DNA of 64,000 nt, taken from Paraphaeosphaeria minitans. Taxonomy: Eukaryota > Ascomycota > Dothideomycetes > Pleosporales > Didymosphaeriaceae. Below are positions 61,133 through 64,000 of this stretch, in pieces (positions within the stretch are counted from its first letter, which is position 1; the number at the start of each line of letters is the position of its first letter). The stretch covers positions 868,001-932,000 of the forward strand of contig WJXW01000017.1 of NCBI GenBank assembly GCA_015832175.1, written 5' to 3'. Made by a program: the position numbers and the translations under genes. The notes beneath the pieces were generated by a model. That model saw only the letters and a list, made by a program, of their open reading frames with translations, was not told where the DNA came from and ran no database searches.

Positions 61133-62767
61133 ATGGCTAGCAATCGCACCACCGTGTTTGTGACTCTTACGGATTACATTACTGTATTTCCAACTAGCTT
61201 GCACACGACACCTATTCCAGGTGCCACCACAACGCTCATTATCACGGATTATACTACTGTCTTTCCCTCGAGCTCAGAGAAGGAATCGATTTCCGATGGC
61301 ACCTCGACCGACAACCCGTCGTGTTCGGCTCACACGATCCAGGAAAGCACAGCAGCTAGCACCACTTCTTTAGTTGCATCACAATCCTGGATTCGATCTT
61401 CGTCGACCTCCAGCCCGATGACAAGCAGTAGTATCCCGGTAAGTAACCACTCATCCACTACACCAAGCTCACTCACGTCTAAGCCCAGCCCAATCTCAAG
61501 AGTGAGCAGCAGCTTGGAGGTCAGTCTTCCCTCCTTCGTCTTTCCAACCCCGGCTGCTTGCAACTTCTCACCTTCACCTACTTCCACCTTCTCAACTCCA
61601 ACCACTTCAATATCGAGCTCAAGTTCCACCCCGAACCCCGATCTTCCCACAGGCTGGCCCACCCCCGAACCAGCCGTGGAGAAACATTACAACAATACAC
61701 TACCCATTCTCATGATCCTGTGGCTGGTTCTAACCGTGCTTTTCTTCCTCGGTGCACTCATCTACTTCGCCTGGCGCTTTGCGCGCGGACACTGCGCGGA
61801 CTGCGATCTCAAGACCGCCGAGATAATCCACCTGAAGACGCGGCTCGCAGGGAGGGAGACAGTCACGCAGGCAATGGTAAACCAACCAGAGACGAGCATA
61901 GGCGTGGGGTTGGGCAGGGGCCGAGAAGTGAACGTCAGCGGGAGGGACTTGCAGGGTGAGGGCATCACGTTTAGTCTGCACGATCCTGAGAGGGGCATTC
62001 ATGTGAGACTGGACAGGGACGATGGTAGCGAACTGCCTCCTCCGCACTCGGAGGGCTCCGATCATTTCTATCTTGAGAACGCTATCCCCGTTAGATCGCA
62101 CTGGTCCGATGACACAATTGGATCTACCAGGAACCACGCTGCTAGGCGGCGGAGTGCGCAATCCGCGAAGACTTTGTTCCGCAGGGGACTGAGCATGGAA
62201 GAGAATCGTGCGCTGGCGCTGGCTGAGCTTGAGAGGACTCACACCGCGACAGAGGAGGAATTGAAGGACCCCATCCCGTTCTGGAAGCGGGCGCTCGCCC
62301 ACGTGGGCGTGAAGGGACTTGACCGTGGGGAGAAGATGGGGCACGACAAGACCGACATTGACCATTTCGTCGCAGGGCCCGAATACCGGTCGTCGATGCG
62401 CGGTCCGATGCGCACGTTTTCGAAGCCGGGTCCTGCACCCGCGCGCCCGGTCCCACGGGCTCCCACGGATCCATATGCCTTCAATCCACGGAGCGCGTAC
62501 TTTGAGGACACAGGCGGCTCGAGTAGCGGCCGTGGCAGCAGCAATGCTGTTCCGAAGCAGTATCCCCAACCCACACCGCAGTCGGAGAAGAGTGATTTTA
62601 TCACGGTCAGACTCGACAATGATGGAGAGGAGGATCAGGTTGATATGCGACGGGCGACTGATATCAGGAATAAGCGCCGGACTGGTGGGTACGGGGGTAT
62701 GGCGTCCCTTTTGCCTGAGGGTATGGACGGATATGAAGAGTATCCGCGGGGACTTCGAAGGGTTTGA
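61133..62767 (+). CDS. Single-pass membrane protein with Ser/Thr-rich ectodomain (2)
   Basis: 544-aa predicted single-pass membrane protein, family not recognised. The first ATG of the frame is 61133 (MASNRTTVFVTLTDYITVFP). It opens with two similar phrases, TVFVTLTDYITVFPTS and TLIITDYTTVFPSS, a duplication, then a ~130-residue Ser/Thr/Pro-rich ectodomain. The membrane helix is at ~191-214 (ILMILWLVLTVLFFLGALIYFAW), followed by RFARGHCADCDLK. The ~330-residue cytosolic tail is charged, with LKTRLAGRETVTQ, many Arg/Ser sites and a C-terminal RNKRRTGGYGG. No signal peptide is evident, so a signal-anchor topology is likely. Same layout and orientation as the preceding gene, but no clear sequence similarity. 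Possibly a wall-stress or mucin-like sensor; this is inference. Confidence 0.7.
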   Translation: MASNRTTVFVTLTDYITVFPTSLHTTPIPGATTTLIITDYTTVFPSSSEKESISDGTSTDNPSCSAHTIQESTAASTTSLVASQSWIRSSSTSSPMTSSSIPVSNHSSTTPSSLTSKPSPISRVSSSLEVSLPSFVFPTPAACNFSPSPTSTFSTPTTSISSSSSTPNPDLPTGWPTPEPAVEKHYNNTLPILMILWLVLTVLFFLGALIYFAWRFARGHCADCDLKTAEIIHLKTRLAGRETVTQAMVNQPETSIGVGLGRGREVNVSGRDLQGEGITFSLHDPERGIHVRLDRDDGSELPPPHSEGSDHFYLENAIPVRSHWSDDTIGSTRNHAARRRSAQSAKTLFRRGLSMEENRALALAELERTHTATEEELKDPIPFWKRALAHVGVKGLDRGEKMGHDKTDIDHFVAGPEYRSSMRGPMRTFSKPGPAPARPVPRAPTDPYAFNPRSAYFEDTGGSSSGRGSSNAVPKQYPQPTPQSEKSDFITVRLDNDGEEDQVDMRRATDIRNKRRTGGYGGMASLLPEGMDGYEEYPRGLRRV

Positions 62768-63019
62768 ACTTATGGCTAGTCGTAGCGGAAACTCAAATTT
62801 ATCTAGATCTACATGTTTTGCTTTTTATTTGTGTTTGGGACTGGGATTGGCGGCTGCATGCTTTTCGTTTCTGTCGATTTGTAGTGAGCATACCATCAGA
62901 TCTCTTTCCTGGATGAAGATTCATCATCGTCATTTCTGAACTCTTGATCGTCTCAATCCAACAACACGCCCTGTCACACCACAATTTCCACAATGTTTCT
63001 TTCCATTATCAACGCGACC

Positions 63020-63746
63020 TCAGTAGCATCCGCCCTTGAACGGCTCTTTGAATCGCATCTGAGGGTGTTCGCCGTCTTTCCTGTGCTTGTTCTCAATGTA
63101 GTAAACCCAGCCTTGGTCGTGCACGTCGATGAGATCAATTTCATCCAGCGTGGTCCCATTGGTACTCACATAATGCAGCCTCTTTCCATCGTAGCCTGTC
63201 GCACCATCCGACACTGGTGTTGTCCTGAGCACCTTTTGCAGCTCTCCATTTCCGTCTTCCTTGCCGGACCACTTCGCAACATCGATGTCTTCCGAGACCC
63301 ATTCACCGCCCACACCAAAGGTTCGCACGCCGCACCGTTTGCAGAAATACCAGCCGATTTTCTCGGACACGCAGCGGTACTCGCCCACGTCCTCGATTTT
63401 GGCAGGCGAGGTCACGATGAAGTCGTTTGCCGGGTCGTTCGGTCGGCAGTGGAACATGCCCATCTAATAAAAATCAGGTGTTCCTGTCATAGTAGCCGGT
63501 GCCGTTGACTGCCGTTGCGTACCTTGTGACAAGTACTGCAATTGCATTTGTAAATGCGCGTTCCTTCACTCTTGGCTGCAAATTCGTGGTGTGAGATTAC
63601 GTCGCGCAATGTTGAATGGCTAGACCATGGGATGAGGGATTCGGCATACCATCAAAACCGATTGTATCGTTCGGTGGTAGGGTCAGGCGGATCTGGTATT
63701 TGATGTGGCCACAGTGGCAGGAGCCGGGATAGACTTTCGTAGACAT
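63020..63746 (-). CDS. GFA/CENP-V-type zinc protein
   Basis: 197-aa protein of the glutathione-dependent formaldehyde-activating enzyme (Gfa)/CENP-V superfamily. Exons 63746-63650, 63575-63523 and 63463-63020 (donors GTATGC and GTACGC; acceptors GCAG and TTAG) join in frame. The zinc-binding signature is split among the exons: GSCHCGHIKYQI in exon 1, YKCNCSTCHK in exon 2 and MGMFH at the start of exon 3. A third cysteine pair, YFCKRCGVRTFG, follows. The domain ends before residue ~110; the rest is an extension (DLIDVHDQGWVYYIEN). Many fungal proteins of this family exist, and formaldehyde-glutathione activity has not been shown for most. Cysteine ligands are complete. The gene runs toward the preceding membrane-protein gene, leaving 252 bp between their ends. 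Confidence 0.9.
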
Positions 63747-64000
63747 TGTGCGGGTGTGTGACATGACTGCGTGAAACTAGAGACGAGATTGGGAGACTTG
63801 GTGTCAGAGGCGAGTTTAGGTAGATTGAGGGAGCTGCGAGTGGGATAAAAGTAAGTCGAAGAATTGATTGTAGCGATAGTTCTACTCCGGAGTAGAAGCC
63901 AGAAGGATGCGGGAGATAGAAGGAAGTTAGGCTACGGCGGGGGTGCTGCCTTGCAGGTGCCACGGGAGCACATGACCAGGCGACAGCACGCGTCGTGCGC
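63747..64000. other. Window end, upstream of the GFA gene
   Basis: 254 bp with no recognised coding sequence; presumably the promoter and leader of the GFA-type gene. Confidence 0.3.

Overview
The window is nuclear DNA of a filamentous ascomycete (Pezizomycotina; a dothideomycete is plausible but not proven). Evidence: compact genes with 46-98 nt introns carrying fungal GTRWGT donors and CTAAC-type branch sites, fungus-specific families (Egh16-like appressorial protein, GH3 beta-xylosidase, BST1, TRK), small cysteine-rich secreted proteins, a Tad-type LINE, and C-to-T/G-to-A biased divergence between repeat copies as expected from RIP. No rRNA, tRNA or CRISPR array was found.

Layout. 1-6.9 kb: 3' part of glycogen phosphorylase, a YIPF1/2-type Golgi protein, and a secreted beta-xylosidase whose upstream region has three GGCTAA (XlnR-type) sites and one CreA-type site. 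7.4-12.8 kb: a HerA/FtsK-like P-loop ATPase and an unrecognised 703-aa protein transcribed divergently, then a small secreted Cys-rich protein. 12.8-22 kb: mostly gene-poor, with a small two-helix membrane protein, the GPI inositol-deacylase BST1, and an SDR relic. 22-29 kb: a degenerate-RING protein, a possible small gene, a decayed TPR gene and a methyltransferase broken by one frameshift. 29-35 kb: a three-exon secreted protein, a ketopantoate-reductase-type enzyme and an Egh16-like secreted protein.

36.2-43.7 kb is the accessory core. An apparently intact 5.7-kb LINE (gag-like ORF1, ORF2 with endonuclease, reverse transcriptase and RNase H, AAACC tail, 12-bp target-site duplication) sits just upstream of the promoter of an SDR gene. 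The LINE and the SDR gene are together enclosed by an inverted pair of about 130-bp repeats with TA at both outer ends. Removing the LINE leaves a roughly 1.66-kb terminal-inverted-repeat unit whose only gene is the SDR. An 8-cysteine secreted mini-protein lies 0.54 kb outside it.

44-64 kb: a TRK potassium transporter with an 18-bp tandem array past its 3' end, a truncated 2-oxoglutarate oxygenase relic, a repeat-containing unknown protein, a TPP-dependent enzyme whose first exon is predicted to be 5 nt, a SET-domain protein with an N-terminal hydrophobic leader, an aminoglycoside-phosphotransferase/CHK-like kinase, two adjacent single-pass membrane proteins with Ser/Thr-rich ectodomains, and a GFA/CENP-V-type zinc protein. 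Apart from the TIR unit there is no evident biosynthetic cluster; most genes are independent housekeeping or secretion functions separated by long non-coding stretches with recurrent TACCTAGGTA-type motifs.
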